Shown: positions 51,709 to 60,009 of the stretch, in pieces
How positions within the stretch are numbered: position 1 is the stretch's first letter
Layout: each line of letters opens with the position of its first letter
Origin: Micromonospora profundi
GTDB lineage: Bacteria; Actinomycetota; Actinomycetes; Mycobacteriales; Micromonosporaceae
Direction: 5' to 3'
NCBI RefSeq assembly: GCF_011927785.1
Contig: NZ_JAATJK010000001.1
Span: forward strand, 3,877,001-3,941,000
Length of the DNA: 64,000 nt
Notes under the pieces: generated by a model
Seen by the model: the letters and a program-made list of their open reading frames with translations, nothing else
The model's database searches: none
Told to the model about the DNA's origin: nothing
Program-made: the position numbers and the translations under genes

Positions 51709-52755
51709 ATGCGTGCGCTGCGGCTACGGCAGTGGAAGTCGGAACCGGAACTGATGGAGGTGCCCGAACCGACGCCCGGAACGGGTGAGGTGGTGGTGCG
51801 CATCGGCGCTGCTGGCGCCTGCCACTCCGACCTGCACCTCATGGACGAATTCGAGCCCGGTTCGGTGCCGTGGAACCCACCGTTCACCCTGGGCCACGAG
51901 AACGCGGGGTGGGTGCATGCCGTCGGCGACGGCGTGACCGGACTGACGATCGGTCAACCCGTGGCGGTGTACGGGCCGTGGGGCTGCGGCACCTGCGCCC
52001 GCTGCCGCGTCGGCGTCGACCCGTACTGCGAGAACCCTGCCGGCGCTCCGGTCCCCGGTGGCGGTGGCGGGCTCGGCCTGGACGGCGGCATGGCCGAGTA
52101 CGAGCTGGTGCCGGACGCGCGGCACATCGTGCCCCTGCCCGACGGCCTGGATCCGGTGGAGGCGGCGCCGCTCACCGACGCCGGCCTCACCCCGTACCAC
52201 GCCATCCGGCGCTCGTGGCCGAAGCTGCCACCGGGCAGCACCGCAGTCGTCATCGGTGTCGGTGGGCTGGGCCACGTCGGCGTGCAGATCCTCAAGGCCA
52301 CCACGGCCGCCCGGGTGATCGCCGTGGACACCCGTGCGGAGGCTCTGCGGCTGGCGCACGAGTGCGGCGCCGACCAGACCGTCACCTCCGGCCCGACCGC
52401 CGCCGAGGAGATCCGCGCGGCCACCGGGGGACGGGGCGCGGACGTGGTGCTCGATTTCGTGGGCGCGGACGCCACACTGGCGCTCGGCGTGGCGGTGGCC
52501 CGCACCGTTGGCGACCTGACGATCGTGGGCATCGGCGGGGGGACCCTGCCGGTGTCGTTCTTCTCGGTGCCCTACGAGGTGAGCATCGCGACCACCTACT
52601 GGGGCAGCCGGCCCGAGCTGATCGAGGTGCTCGAACTGGGCGCGCAGGGGCTGATCCGGCCGAAGACCACCACGTTCGCGCTCGACGACGCCCTGGACGC
52701 GTACCGCCAGATGCGCGAGGGGACGCTCGAGGGTCGTGCGGTGATCGTGCCGTGA
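51709..52755 (+). CDS. Zinc-dependent alcohol dehydrogenase, NAD(P)-dependent
   Basis: The 348-residue medium-chain dehydrogenase has the catalytic zinc ligands Cys about 38, His-Glu 63-64 (GHEN), four structural-zinc Cys at about 93, 96, 99 and 107 (CGTCARC...C), and the Rossmann loop GVGGLGHVG near residue 181. It oxidises primary or secondary alcohols or reduces aldehydes; the substrate cannot be told. GGGAGG lies 8 bases before the ATG. It is divergent from the SCP2 gene and convergent with the DinB gene at 52771. Confidence 0.94.
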   Translation: MRALRLRQWKSEPELMEVPEPTPGTGEVVVRIGAAGACHSDLHLMDEFEPGSVPWNPPFTLGHENAGWVHAVGDGVTGLTIGQPVAVYGPWGCGTCARCRVGVDPYCENPAGAPVPGGGGGLGLDGGMAEYELVPDARHIVPLPDGLDPVEAAPLTDAGLTPYHAIRRSWPKLPPGSTAVVIGVGGLGHVGVQILKATTAARVIAVDTRAEALRLAHECGADQTVTSGPTAAEEIRAATGGRGADVVLDFVGADATLALGVAVARTVGDLTIVGIGGGTLPVSFFSVPYEVSIATTYWGSRPELIEVLELGAQGLIRPKTTTFALDDALDAYRQMREGTLEGRAVIVP

Positions 52756-52770
52756 GTCGGCGGACGCCGG

Positions 52771-53280
52771 TCAGCCGGCGTCGAGCAGGCCGCGGACGTA
52801 GTGGGCCTGGCCGGCGTGCTGCTGGTCGTCCTCGGCGATGCTGACCAGCCGCACGCCGAGGGTGACCGGCGGGTCCCATGCCTCGTCGACCACCCGGTCC
52901 AGGTCCGCCGGTCGCAATCCGGCCAGGAACGATCCGGTACGCGCCGAGACGGCCGCGTAGTAGTCGACGAGGGCCTGCGCGCTCTCCGGGCGTACGCCCG
53001 CGACCTGTTCCGGCGTGTGGCCGTAGCCGGTGTCGTCCGGGTCGGCGGGCAGGCCGAATCGCTGCGCCCAGTCGCCGCTGACCCAGATCTGCTCGGCGTC
53101 GAGCAGTTGGGCGACGTGATGGTCCTGGACCCGCGTCAGGTGCCAGACCAGCCAGCCGATCGAGTTGGCGCCCGGTGCGGGCGTCCAGCGCAGCTGCTCC
53201 GGGGTGAGCCCGTCGACGGCCGAGCGGACAAGGTCGGGCAGCCGGTCGTAGGTTTCGGTCAGAAGGTCGTTCACGTCCAC
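52771..53280 (-). CDS. DinB-superfamily protein (DUF664)
   Basis: The 169-residue protein matches the DUF664/DinB group: LLTETYDRLPDLVRSAVDGL helix, WLVWHLTRVQDHHVAQL with the first metal-binding His (about residue 47), and EDDQQHAGQAHYVRGLL with the last two His near the C-terminus. Related enzymes use thiol cofactors. The start is ATG at 53280. It is separated by 302 bases from the next, divergent gene. Confidence 0.9.
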   Translation of the reverse strand: MDVNDLLTETYDRLPDLVRSAVDGLTPEQLRWTPAPGANSIGWLVWHLTRVQDHHVAQLLDAEQIWVSGDWAQRFGLPADPDDTGYGHTPEQVAGVRPESAQALVDYYAAVSARTGSFLAGLRPADLDRVVDEAWDPPVTLGVRLVSIAEDDQQHAGQAHYVRGLLDAG

Positions 53281-53583
53281 AGGTCACGTCTCCTTGTCGA
53301 TTGCGGGTCAGGTACCGCCGACACTCAACGGCCAAACCTCGGCCGCCAGGTTGATCATGGTCCTGTCCGCGGCATGGGTGACCAGCGACTAGGTGCGTAA
53401 TGTCCGGTTTGGCAGGCGACAGTCGGGAAACCGAAAACAGGCGGTGCGGATGTGGCCGGCCGTGGGATGGTTCGACGTGGATGCCGTACCGGTGTCGACC
53501 CGCCGGGATGCGGGTGGCCCGGCCGGTGGCGCGGGAGCACACCGCTTCGCCGAGGGCGGCTTCGACGAGGAGAGGCAGTGCCC
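53281..53583. other. Intergenic region, 303 bases
   Basis: The region lies between divergent starts and should contain promoters for both. It is less GC-rich at 53390-53450 (GTGCGTAATGTCCGGTTTGG and GGGAAACCGAAAACAGG). Frames that cross it lack coding bias. No hairpin or known RNA was recognised. Confidence 0.4.
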
Positions 53584-53769
53584 ATGCAGGCTCAGCGCAG
53601 GCCACCGCGCAACCAGCGGAGCCAGACCCGGGACGACCGGACCGGCGGCGGCATGACCGGGGCGGCCACGCCACTGACCATCTGGGCCGCCGCCGTGCTG
53701 CTCGGCCGGATCGGCGCCGGTGACGACGACATCGAGGACGAGCGGCACATCCTGCGCGGCATCGAGTGA
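53584..53769 (+). CDS. Small protein, possibly membrane-associated
   Basis: The 61-residue protein has a basic Arg/Gln-rich start (1-22), a hydrophobic segment (about 29-46, TPLTIWAAAVLLGRIGAG), and an acidic end. AGGAGAGG lies 8 bases before the ATG. No family was recognised. It converges with corA, 30 bases between stops. Confidence 0.5.
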   Translation: MQAQRRPPRNQRSQTRDDRTGGGMTGAATPLTIWAAAVLLGRIGAGDDDIEDERHILRGIE

Positions 53770-53799
53770 CAGCGCGCGGCCCGGTGGCCGCCAGCGCGC

Positions 53800-54921
53800 T
53801 CACAGCCAGCCGCGCCGCTTGAAGATCAGGTAGAGGGTGCCGCAGACCAGCAGCATGAGCAGCAGCGCGAACAGGTAACCGAAGCGCCAGTGCAGCTCGG
53901 GCATGTGGACGAAGTTCATGCCGTACACGGTGCCGATAAGCGTGGGCGCGAACAGGATCGCCGCCCATGAGGACACCTTCTTCAGCTCCTCGTTCTGCGC
54001 GTAACTGGCGGCGGTGAGGCTGCGCATCTCCTCGTTCTGCTGCTGCGAGACGAGGGTGGCGTTGACGGTGAGGATGCTCTGGAGCAGGTGCCGGAAACCG
54101 TCCACCCGCTCCACCACCTGGGTGAGGTGGTCGGTGACGTCCCGCAGGTAGCGGCTCAGTTCCTCGTCGGCGCCGTCACCGCCGGCCAGCGCGCCGAGCA
54201 TTGCCAGCAGCGGTCGGGCCGCCCGCTGGAACTCGATGACCTCCCGGCTGAGCCCGTAGATGCGCCGGCTGGCGTTCGGGTCACCGCCGAAGACCTGCGT
54301 CTCGATCTCGTCGATGTCGTTCTCCAGCCCCGCCACCACCGGCGCGTACCCGTCGACGACCTGGTCGAGGACCGCGTACAGGACCGCCTCGGGCCCCTGG
54401 GCGAGCATCGGCGCGTCGGCCTCCATCCGTCGCCGCACAGCGGCCAGGTCGGGGGCCTCACCGTGCCGGACCGTCACCACGAAGTCCGGCCCGATGAACA
54501 GGTGCAGCTCGGAGAACTCGACCTCTTCCCGCATGTCGTCGTAGCGGGCGGCGCGCAGCACCACGAACAGGGTGTCGCCGTACTGCTCCAGCTTGGGCCG
54601 CTGGTGGGCGTTGATCGCGTCCTCGACCGCCAGGTCGTGCAGGCGGAACTCCCGGGCCAGCGAGGTGATCTGGTCGATGTCGGGCCGGTACAACCCGATC
54701 CAGGCCATCGCGTCGGTCTGCTCCTGGAGGCAGCGGTACGTGTCGGCGAGACCGTTCGGTGAGGCGAACCGGTGCCCCTGGACGTAGACGGCGCTGTCGA
54801 CAAGACCGCCGGAGGGCTCCGTGGTCGGCTCCCCCATGGGTGGCACGCCGACGCGGGTCTCGTACTCGTCGAGTTGGCGGCCGAAACCACCGCCCGGGCG
54901 AAACCGACGGCCGCCGACCAT
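53800..54921 (-). CDS. corA: CorA-family magnesium/cobalt channel protein
   Basis: The 373-residue protein has the long cytoplasmic alpha/beta funnel domain, the long stalk helix with QQQNEEMRSLTAASYAQNEELKK near residue 300, and two C-terminal membrane helices with the signature YGMNF between them. CorA pentamers import Mg2+ (and Co2+ or Ni2+) down the membrane potential. The ATG at 54921 follows AAAGGGAG; further upstream the frame is open but of low complexity. It is divergent from the APC permease gene. Confidence 0.95.
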   Translation of the reverse strand: MVGGRRFRPGGGFGRQLDEYETRVGVPPMGEPTTEPSGGLVDSAVYVQGHRFASPNGLADTYRCLQEQTDAMAWIGLYRPDIDQITSLAREFRLHDLAVEDAINAHQRPKLEQYGDTLFVVLRAARYDDMREEVEFSELHLFIGPDFVVTVRHGEAPDLAAVRRRMEADAPMLAQGPEAVLYAVLDQVVDGYAPVVAGLENDIDEIETQVFGGDPNASRRIYGLSREVIEFQRAARPLLAMLGALAGGDGADEELSRYLRDVTDHLTQVVERVDGFRHLLQSILTVNATLVSQQQNEEMRSLTAASYAQNEELKKVSSWAAILFAPTLIGTVYGMNFVHMPELHWRFGYLFALLLMLLVCGTLYLIFKRRGWL

Positions 54922-55115
54922 GACGCGCTCCCTTTTCCGGTGCCGCCCGTCCGGCGGCCTCCCCACCGGGACGCGCTGCTTTCCCCGGGCCCTGCGGCCC
55001 GAAACCCTCCGGCGTGCCGCCCGCCGGACGCCCGGCGACCAACGGTTTCGGCGGACGGGCGGCGGTGCGCCGACGGATACTCGCGGTGACCATGGGCGGG
55101 ACGGGGGTAGCGCCG

Positions 55116-57065
55116 ATGGAGGTCGACAGGCGCGCCGGCCGGCGGACCGACCGGGTGCGACGCTGGCTGCTCGCCGACGCGTCGGAGCGGCCCGTGCCGC
55201 AGGGTCTGCACGCCCGCCCACCGGCGCAACGGAACCACCCGTGGTGGAAGGTGATGTGCCTGACCGGCGTCGATTACTTCTCGACGCTCGGCTACCAGCC
55301 GGGCATCGCGGCGCTTGCCGCCGGGGCGCTCTCGCCGGTGGCGACCCTTGTGCTGGTGCTCGTGACGGTGCTGGGCGCGCTGCCGGTCTACCGGCGGGTG
55401 GCGGTGGACAGCCCGCACGGTGAGGGTTCCATCGCGATGCTGGTACGCCTGCTGAGCTACTGGCCGGGCAAGCTGTTCGTGCTGGTGCTGCTCGGTTTCG
55501 CGGCCACCGACTTCATCATCACCATCACCCTGTCCGCCGCCGACGCCACGGCGCACCTCGACGAGAACCCGTTCTGGCCCAGTGGCCTCAAGGGTCACGA
55601 GGTGCTGCTCACGCTGCTGCTCGTGGCGCTGCTCGGCGCGGTGTTCCTCAAGGGCTTCGGTGAGGCCGTCGGGATCGCCGTCGTCCTGGTCGCTGTCTAC
55701 CTGACGTTGAACGCCGTGGTGATCGTCGACGCGCTGTGGCGGGTGGTGACCCATCCGAGTGCGGTCGGGGACTGGACCACAGCCCTGACCACCGGGCACG
55801 GCGACCCACTGATGGTCGTCGCGCTGTCCCTGCTGGTGTTTCCGAAGCTGGCGCTGGGCCTCTCTGGCTTCGAGACCGGCGTGGCGGTGATGCCGCACAT
55901 CCGGGGGGACCGGCGGGACTCGGAGGACCGTCCGCTGGGCCGGATCCGGGGCGCGCGTCGCCTGCTCACCACCGCCGCCGCCACAATGAGCGTCTTCCTG
56001 ATCACCAGCAGCGTGACCACCACAGTGCTGATTCCGCCCGAGGCGTTCCAGCCGGGTGGTCCGGCGAACGGGCGGGCCCTGGCCTATCTGGCGCACGAGA
56101 ATCTCGGCCAGGTCTTCGGCACGGCGTACGACCTGTCGACGATCGGGATCCTCTGGTTCGCGGGCGCCTCGGCGATGGCCGGCCTGCTCAACCTGGTGCC
56201 CCGCTATCTGCCCCGGTACGGCATGGCGCCGGCCTGGGCGCGGGCGGTCCGGCCGTTGGTGCTGGTGTTCACCGGCGTCGCGTTCCTCATCACGATCATC
56301 TTCAGGGCCAGCGTCGACGCGCAGGGCGGCGCGTACGCCACAGGGGTTCTGGTCCTGATCACCTCGGCGTCGACGGCGGTGACCCTCGCGGCACGGCGGC
56401 GCGGGCAGCGCGGGCGCATGATCGCGTTCGGAGTCATCGCCGTCGTGTTCGTCTACACAACGGCGGCGAACGTGGTGCAACGCCCCGACGGCGTCAAGAT
56501 CGCCGCCTGCTTCATCGGTGCGATGATCCTGGTGTCGGCGCTTTCGCGGGTGCTGCGGGCCTTCGAGTTGCGTGTCGACCGGGTCGAGTTGGACCCGCTC
56601 GCGACGGCGTTCGTCGCCGAGCGTGCCGGGCGTCGGATCCGCCTCATCGCCCACGAGCCGGGGCGACGCGACCTGGCGGAGTACCGCGACAAGCTGGCGC
56701 AGACCATGGCCGACAACGACTTCCCCGACGACAGCGACGTCGTCTTCGTCGAGGTCCACGTCACCGACCCGTCGGATTTCGAGACCGGGCTGCTGGTGCG
56801 CGGCAGTGTGGCGCACGACCGCTTCCCGGTGCTCAGCCTGGCCAGTTCGTCGGTGCCCAATGCGCTGGCCGCCCTACTGCTGGAGATCCGCGACCGCAGC
56901 GGTCGGCGCCCCCACATCTACTTCGAGTGGACCGAGGGCGGTCCGGCCCGCAACGTCCTGCGCTACCTGGCGTTCGGGCAGGGCGAGATCGCCTCGGTGA
57001 CCAGGGAGATCCTGCGCCGCCAGGAGCCCGACCCGACGCGCCGGCCGCACGTGCATGCCGGCTGA
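55116..57065 (+). CDS. APC-family permease with large cytoplasmic C-terminal domain
   Basis: The protein (649 residues from the chosen start) has twelve membrane segments from about residue 45 to 485 with [13 protein letters not shown] near residue 50, which is typical of the amino acid/polyamine/cation permease superfamily, and a cytoplasmic domain of about 160 residues after the last helix. The C-terminal domain and the [12 protein letters not shown] start are like those of potassium-uptake-related APC permeases. Substrate not assignable. Start choice: ATG 55116 has GGGGGT upstream, whereas ATG 55092 (eight codons earlier) has no ribosome binding site. It precedes the SAM riboswitch by 72 bases. 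Confidence 0.85.
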   Translation: MEVDRRAGRRTDRVRRWLLADASERPVPQGLHARPPAQRNHPWWKVMCLTGVDYFSTLGYQPGIAALAAGALSPVATLVLVLVTVLGALPVYRRVAVDSPHGEGSIAMLVRLLSYWPGKLFVLVLLGFAATDFIITITLSAADATAHLDENPFWPSGLKGHEVLLTLLLVALLGAVFLKGFGEAVGIAVVLVAVYLTLNAVVIVDALWRVVTHPSAVGDWTTALTTGHGDPLMVVALSLLVFPKLALGLSGFETGVAVMPHIRGDRRDSEDRPLGRIRGARRLLTTAAATMSVFLITSSVTTTVLIPPEAFQPGGPANGRALAYLAHENLGQVFGTAYDLSTIGILWFAGASAMAGLLNLVPRYLPRYGMAPAWARAVRPLVLVFTGVAFLITIIFRASVDAQGGAYATGVLVLITSASTAVTLAARRRGQRGRMIAFGVIAVVFVYTTAANVVQRPDGVKIAACFIGAMILVSALSRVLRAFELRVDRVELDPLATAFVAERAGRRIRLIAHEPGRRDLAEYRDKLAQTMADNDFPDDSDVVFVEVHVTDPSDFETGLLVRGSVAHDRFPVLSLASSSVPNALAALLLEIRDRSGRRPHIYFEWTEGGPARNVLRYLAFGQGEIASVTREILRRQEPDPTRRPHVHAG

Positions 57066-57137
57066 CCAGGCAACGGACGGTGAGCGTGGTCATATCGGCT
57101 GGACGGCGGGCCGGGGTCTGCTGCTAGCCTCGGCGCA

Positions 57138-57252
57138 GGTCATGAGTGCCAGCGCGAAGCCCCGGCTTGCTGGCCGGCAACCCTCCTCCGCGGTGGGGTG
57201 CCCCGGGTGAAGACCAGGCACCGGCAGGACGCCGGTGCAAGCGTGGCCTGGC
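57138..57252 (+). ncRNA. SAM riboswitch, SAM-IV type
   Basis: The stretch begins GGTCATGAGTGCCAGCG, continues with AAGCCCCGGCTTGCTGGCCGGCAACCCTCC, CGCGGTGGGGTGCCCCGGGTGA and AGACCAGG, which are the conserved core of the SAM-I/SAM-IV clan in the arrangement seen in actinobacteria. GGTC (57138-57141) pairs with GACC (57212-57215) as closing stem. A downstream perfect hairpin GCACCGGC/GCCGGTGC (57218-57238) and the pair CCAGGC/GCCTGG (57214-57219 and 57246-57251) fit the extra helix and pseudoknot of SAM-IV. It precedes a leader peptide and a sulfur-type amino acid ABC transporter. Confidence 0.92.
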
Positions 57253-57283
57253 ACCCAGGTCAGCACAGACCCGGGAGACCTCT

Positions 57284-57424
57284 ATGCGCATCCTCACCAC
57301 CGATCCACACGCCGACGGCGCGGACTTCCGCACAGGTCGGGTCACGCCGGTACTGATCCGGCGACGGCACGTGGACATGATGCGGGTGTGCAGCGCCGCC
57401 TGTCGCGGCCGCGCAGCGCACTAG
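57284..57424 (+). CDS. Cysteine-containing leader peptide
   Basis: A 46-codon ORF starts with ATG at 57284 after GGGAGA and ends with TAG. The C-terminal half, RRRHVDMMRVCSAACRGRAAH, follows the pattern of the actinobacterial 'putative leader peptide' family (R-R-H-V-D-x-x-R-V-x-S-A-x-C), which lies upstream of sulfur and cysteine genes and is thought to sense cysteine supply by ribosome stalling. Two Cys codons (TGC, TGT) lie near the end. An imperfect hairpin follows at 57453-57475 (GGTACGCCC/GGGCGCACC), before the transporter gene at 57530. Confidence 0.85.
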   Translation: MRILTTDPHADGADFRTGRVTPVLIRRRHVDMMRVCSAACRGRAAH

Positions 57425-57529
57425 CGCACTCCCCCTTTCCAGGAACCACACCAGCGGTACGCCCTCATCGGGCGCACCGTGGGCGGCGCACGTCCACGCC
57501 CGCCCCTGACGCGACCTTCGGAGACACTC

Positions 57530-58402
57530 GTGCGATTCCTTCCTGCCCTGACCCGTGCCGCCGCTGTCGGTGCCGCCGCGATCCTCGCCGCGACCGCCCT
57601 CACCGCCTGCGGCTCCGACGACTCCTCGTCCGAGGCCACCGCCAACCCGTACAACCTGGCGCAGCCCGGCGTGCTGCGGGCCGGCACCCTGTCCGACGCG
57701 CCGCCGAACGTGTTCCTCAAGGACGGCAAGTTCACGGGCTTCGACAACGACCTGCTCACGGCGGTCGCCGACAAGCTCGGCCTGAAGGTCGAGTTCGTCG
57801 GCACCGACTTCTCCGCGCTGCTGTCCCAGGTCAACAACCGCAAGTTCGACGTCGGCAGTTCCTCGATCACCATCACCGAGGCGCGGAAGAAGACAGTCGA
57901 CTTCGGCAACGGCTACGACTTCAGCTACTTCGGTCTGGACGTTCCGGCCGGCTCGCCGATCACCGGCTTCGACCAGCTCGCCGGCAAGCGGGTCGTCGTG
58001 GTGCAGGGCACCGTCCAGGACGACTACGCCACCGGCCAGAAGCTCGACCCGGTCCGCGTGCCGGACTACAACGGCGCGGTCAACCAGCTCAAGGCGGGCA
58101 CCGCCGACGCGTGGATCGCCCCCGCGGAGATCGGCGACAAGTTGGCCGCCGAGAGCAACGGCAAGATCACCGTGGCGGCGAAGCAGCTCAGCAACTCTCC
58201 GACCGCGTACGCGGTGGCCAAGGGCAACGACAAGCTGCGCGAGGCGCTGAACAAGGGCCTCGACGAGGTCATCGCGGACGGCACGTGGAGCCGGTTGCAG
58301 GCGCAGTACTACCCGGGCCGGCCGGTTCCGGAGGACTTCAAGCCGGGCAGCGGCACGGTGGCAGTGCCGTCGGCTGCTGCGTCCGCGTCCGCCGCTTCCT
58401 GA
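57530..58402 (+). CDS. Amino-acid ABC transporter substrate-binding lipoprotein
   Basis: The 290-residue protein is a family 3 solute-binding protein with a lipoprotein signal ending LTAC (Cys about 27). The domain begins VLRAGTLSDAPPNVFLKDGKFTGFDNDLLTAVADKLGL, followed by the FDVGSSSITITEARKKTVDF and GFDQLAGKRVVVVQGT blocks. The GTG start has GGAG upstream. The gene lies behind a SAM riboswitch and a Cys leader peptide, so cystine, cysteine or methionine is the likely ligand; the family also includes glutamine and general polar amino acid binders. It is the first gene of a three-gene operon. Confidence 0.92.
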   Translation: MRFLPALTRAAAVGAAAILAATALTACGSDDSSSEATANPYNLAQPGVLRAGTLSDAPPNVFLKDGKFTGFDNDLLTAVADKLGLKVEFVGTDFSALLSQVNNRKFDVGSSSITITEARKKTVDFGNGYDFSYFGLDVPAGSPITGFDQLAGKRVVVVQGTVQDDYATGQKLDPVRVPDYNGAVNQLKAGTADAWIAPAEIGDKLAAESNGKITVAAKQLSNSPTAYAVAKGNDKLREALNKGLDEVIADGTWSRLQAQYYPGRPVPEDFKPGSGTVAVPSAAASASAAS

Positions 58403-58447
58403 CGGCGTACCGGTGACGAGCGAGCAGGGCGGTAGGAGAGGCGACCG

Positions 58448-59224
58448 ATGGATCCGTTGAGCACCCTGTGGGAGACCTTCTTCGACTGGAGGTCGATGCG
58501 CGAGGCACTGCCCGACATGCTGACCGTCGGGCTGCCCAACACCCTGATCCTGGCGGTCTCCGCCGCCCTGCTCGGCTCCGTGCTGGGCCTGCTGCTCGCT
58601 GTCGCCGGCATCTCCCGCAGCCGGTGGCTGCGCTGGCCGGCGCGCGTCTACACCGACATCTTCCGCGGGTTGCCGGCGGCGGCCACGATCCTGCTGATCG
58701 GCGTCGGGCTCGCCCCGCTGGGAATGGAGATCTGGGGGCCCGACCCCTACCCGCTGGGCATTCTGGCGCTGTCGCTCATCGCGTCGGCGTACATCGGTGA
58801 GATCTTCCGCTCGGGCATTCAGTCGGTGGAGGCCGCCCAGTTGGAGGGCGCTCGCGCGCTCGGCTTCTCCTGGGCCGACTCGATGCGGCTGGTGATCATT
58901 CCGCAGGGCATCCGGCGGGTCCTGCCCGCCTGGGTCAACCAGCTCATCGCGCTGATCAAGGACTCCAGCCTTGTCTACTTCCTCGGGCTGGTGGCAAGCC
59001 AGCGGGAGCTGTTCCGGATCGGGCAGGACTACGCGGCAAACACCGGCAACCAGTCCGCGCTGCTGCTGGCCGGGCTCTTCTACCTGGCGTTGACAGTCCC
59101 GCTGACGCACATCGTCAACTGGATCGACCGGCGGCTGCGCCTCGGCCGGCCGGCGACCGCGCCACCAGACGACGACGAGGACGAGCTGGCGCTTGCCGGC
59201 ATTCCGGAAGGAGACCGCCGATGA
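58448..59224 (+). CDS. Amino-acid ABC transporter permease (HisM/GlnP type)
   Basis: The 258-residue permease has about five membrane segments, with the His/Glu/Gln/Arg/opine family start [20 protein letters not shown] and the EAA loop [30 protein letters not shown] (about residues 130-160) that contacts the ATPase. A GGAG lies before the ATG at 58448. The stop overlaps the ATPase start (ATGA). A charged Asp/Glu tail ends the protein. Confidence 0.93.
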   Translation: MDPLSTLWETFFDWRSMREALPDMLTVGLPNTLILAVSAALLGSVLGLLLAVAGISRSRWLRWPARVYTDIFRGLPAAATILLIGVGLAPLGMEIWGPDPYPLGILALSLIASAYIGEIFRSGIQSVEAAQLEGARALGFSWADSMRLVIIPQGIRRVLPAWVNQLIALIKDSSLVYFLGLVASQRELFRIGQDYAANTGNQSALLLAGLFYLALTVPLTHIVNWIDRRLRLGRPATAPPDDDEDELALAGIPEGDRR

Positions 59225-59964
59225 GCATCGCGACGACAACCTCGGTCAGCCTCGACGCGCGGGACGTACACCTCGCCTTCGGGCCCACCCGGGTGCTGCG
59301 CGGCGTCGACCTGACAGTGCCGCGCGGTGCGACGGCCTGCGTGATCGGGCCCTCCGGTTCGGGCAAGTCCACTCTGCTGCGTACCCTCAACCGGCTCATC
59401 GAGCCGGACCGCGGCGACGTGCTGCTGGACGGGCGCAGCGTGCTGGGCGACGACCCGGACGCGCTGCGGCAGCGGGTGGGAATGGTCTTCCAACAGTTCA
59501 ACCTCTTTCCGCACATGAGCGTGCTGCGCAACATCACCCTCGCACTGCGCCGGCTGCGCAAGCTCAGCGAGGACGAGGCGGTCGCGGTCGCCCGCGCCCA
59601 GTTGGAGCTTGTCGGGTTGGCCGGAAAGGCCGACGCCCGGCCGACGCAACTCTCCGGCGGCCAGCAGCAGCGCGTGGCGATCGCCCGGGCGCTGGCCCTG
59701 CGCCCCGAGGTGATGCTTTTCGACGAGGCCACCTCGGCGCTCGACCCCGAGCTGGTGAAGGGCGTACTCGGCGTGATGGCCGACCTCTCCGCCGGCGGAA
59801 TGACGATGGTGGTGGTCACCCACGAGATGGGCTTCGCCCGGCAGGTCGCCGACACCGTCGCCTTCATGGACCGGGGCGTGGTGCTGGAGGCCGGCCCACC
59901 GGAGAGGATCTTCGAGGGGGCCGAGCATCCACGGCTGCGCCGGTTCCTCGACCAGGTGCTCTGA
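59221..59964 (+). CDS. Amino-acid ABC transporter ATPase
   Basis: The 247-residue ATPase has Walker [11 protein letters not shown]-loop [12 protein letters not shown], signature [15 protein letters not shown], Walker [13 protein letters not shown] and switch His VTHEMGFA, the set of polar amino acid transporters such as GlnQ/TcyC. The ATG overlaps the permease stop. A 24-base duplication repeats the last codons and stop and lies directly behind it. The gene converges with the antiporter gene. Confidence 0.96.
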   Translation: MSIATTTSVSLDARDVHLAFGPTRVLRGVDLTVPRGATACVIGPSGSGKSTLLRTLNRLIEPDRGDVLLDGRSVLGDDPDALRQRVGMVFQQFNLFPHMSVLRNITLALRRLRKLSEDEAVAVARAQLELVGLAGKADARPTQLSGGQQQRVAIARALALRPEVMLFDEATSALDPELVKGVLGVMADLSAGGMTMVVVTHEMGFARQVADTVAFMDRGVVLEAGPPERIFEGAEHPRLRRFLDQVL

Positions 59965-59994
59965 GCCGCGCTCGACCAGGTGCTCTGAGCCGCG
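59947..59994 (+). repeat. 24-base tandem duplication over the stop of the ATPase gene
   Basis: CTCGACCAGGTGCTCTGAGCCGCG at 59947-59970 is repeated exactly at 59971-59994. The first copy contains the last codons and TGA; the second is noncoding. Confidence 0.95.
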
Positions 59995-60009
59995 CCCCGC
60001 AGGGCAGCG

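Noticed and set aside
49419..51788. A 789-codon plus-strand open frame opposite the debranching-like enzyme
   Set aside because: It is a shadow frame of a gene with recognised domains; composition is biased to Val/Gly/Pro/His without any motif.
53393..53656. An 87-codon plus-strand frame starting in the intergenic region before the small gene at 53584
   Set aside because: There is no ribosome binding site, and the composition lacks the third-position bias of neighbouring genes; the small gene in another frame has a better start.
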